Part shown: positions 63,102 to 64,000 of the stretch, one piece after another
Layout of the letters: each line of letters begins with the position of its first letter
How positions within the stretch are numbered: the stretch's first letter is position 1
Assembly: GCA_965279005.1 (NCBI GenBank)
Contig: CBDIHK010000029.1
Span: 496,001 to 560,000 of the forward strand
Reading direction: 5' to 3'
Length of the DNA stretch: 64,000 nucleotides
DNA from: Planctobacterium sp965279005
Lineage (GTDB): Bacteria; Pseudomonadota; Gammaproteobacteria; Enterobacterales; Alteromonadaceae
Program-made: the position numbers and the translations under genes
Notes under the pieces: generated by a model
Database searches by the model: none
What the model saw: the letters and a program-made list of their open reading frames with translations, nothing else
What the model was told of the DNA's origin: nothing

Positions 63102-64000
63102 ATGAAACTACCACAACTCACCCTGCGCCAGGCAATCAGTGCTTCACTGATAATAGTTATAGTATTCCTTTCAGTGATTTACGCCTTTATTAGTTTTCAT
63201 GATCAGCGGATCTTAATCAATCAATATTCCAGCGCAATTTTTAATGAAAAAAGAAGGTCGATCAGCGATCTTCTGTCTTATCGCCTAAACAACCAAGCAA
63301 AATTTAATAGCATCGCAGCGGCAGCTATTCCATCGCTTTACCAAACAGGGGGATTAAATTCTGTAGAGGCATACCTTTATGAGGGATTGCAAAACTTTGA
63401 GGAAATAGCCGCTAGTTTTTTTGCCACAACAGATAATGAATTTGGCGGATATGTTAAGGAAGAAACCATACTGCATATGTATGCAAACGCCAATACTAAC
63501 TACAGTATCATTTTTGAAACGCTCGAAGCCGCGCCCCACACGATTCGAAGCGCAAACAACTTCCTGGCAAGCCAACGCCCTTGGTACTCCAGTGCATTGG
63601 CAGAAGGAAGCAGAGGGTTTAGCAATGTTTTTAGATACCACGCATATAGTACCCTAGCCCTGCCACATAGCCTCCCAGTTTATACACAAAGTGGCGAATT
63701 ATTGGGTGTCGTAGGCAACAACATATTTCTATCTGATTTATCTAGCCTACTTGCAGAACACTCGCGGGATTTTGATGGCATTGCCGTCATATTGGATGAA
63801 AATAACAATCTGGTCGCCGCTTCATTGGGCTCCCCTGTTACAATTGCTACGGAAATAGGCGGGCTTTTAGGCGCGACAAGCAACACCCCCCAGCCCTTTA
63901 TTGAAGCGGCCTCAAATATGATCCCGGTACAGCAGAATTACCAGTGCAAAGAATGCGACTATGCCGTGATATCAGTCAATGGCAATGATTACCGCGTAGG
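63102..64000 (+). CDS. membrane signalling protein with dCache-like periplasmic sensor (cut by edge)
   Basis: From ATG 63102 an uninterrupted frame runs to the window end (299 codons). A membrane helix at about 12-32 is followed by a large periplasmic domain with dCache marks (FNEKRRSISDLLSYRLNNQAKF start, RPWYSSALAEGSRGFSNVFRYHAYSTLALPHSLPVYTQSGELLGVVGNNIFLSDLS). Two cysteines (QCKECDYA) sit near the end. The output domain lies beyond the edge, so it could be a diguanylate cyclase, chemoreceptor or histidine kinase. Confidence 0.8.
   Translation, partial: MKLPQLTLRQAISASLIIVIVFLSVIYAFISFHDQRILINQYSSAIFNEKRRSISDLLSYRLNNQAKFNSIAAAAIPSLYQTGGLNSVEAYLYEGLQNFEEIAASFFATTDNEFGGYVKEETILHMYANANTNYSIIFETLEAAPHTIRSANNFLASQRPWYSSALAEGSRGFSNVFRYHAYSTLALPHSLPVYTQSGELLGVVGNNIFLSDLSSLLAEHSRDFDGIAVILDENNNLVAASLGSPVTIATEIGGLLGATSNTPQPFIEAASNMIPVQQNYQCKECDYAVISVNGNDYRV

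Overview
The window reads as chromosomal DNA of a marine-type gammaproteobacterium, most likely in or near the Alteromonadales. This is an inference from gene content: a MipA/OmpV plus DUF3019 operon with its own two-component system, several CadC-like winged-helix/TPR regulators, many serine hydrolases of the beta-lactamase fold, a yqhD/yqhC pair and NADP-type glutamate dehydrogenase. No rRNA, tRNA, CRISPR array or phage block was seen. The ends cut two genes: an S41 peptidase-like gene at the left and a periplasmic-sensor signalling protein at the right.

Layout. 1-9.6 kb: S41-like peptidase, membrane-sensor AraC regulator, beta-propeller protein, a decayed GFA gene, small secreted unknowns, a P-loop kinase-like protein, a metallo-beta-lactamase-like protein that has lost metal ligands, and a CadC-like regulator. 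10-25 kb: BamE-like lipoprotein, GST, a GNAT gene broken by one stop codon, a CadC-like regulator divergent from a serine hydrolase/lipoprotein hydrolase pair, a two-component system, yqhD/yqhC, a SpoU methyltransferase, and a TetR/Rieske oxygenase pair with a readable operator-promoter. 25-35.4 kb: accessory regulators and enzymes, a second two-component system beside a serine hydrolase, and the copper ATPase copA. 35.4-53.4 kb: a first copy of a multi-hairpin repeat, small ORFs, an Omp85-type protein, threonine synthase, an ECF sigma factor fused to a membrane domain with matched divergent promoters, a CIA30 protein and acyltransferase, a third two-component system with mipA/DUF3019, LysR/oxidoreductase/RidA and gdhA. 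53.5-64 kb: a nested mobile region (IS110 and hairpin arrays inside a second repeat copy), a Yellow/MRJP-like protein, a LysR gene split by a third repeat copy, a frameshifted CadC-like regulator divergent from a serine hydrolase, and the truncated sensor.

Two themes stand out. First, signal-responsive regulators sit next to secreted or periplasmic hydrolases again and again; two CadC-like regulators are divergent from a beta-lactamase-fold hydrolase. Second, a mobile, hairpin-built repeat family is active here. Its copies differ in sequence, but the two arms of each stem differ together, so base pairing is preserved. The copy at 53.5-56 kb carries an IS110 element and an array of about a dozen short hairpins whose stems vary while connector segments stay constant. 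That array and the sigma-factor fusion with its paired promoters are the best candidates for undescribed biology.
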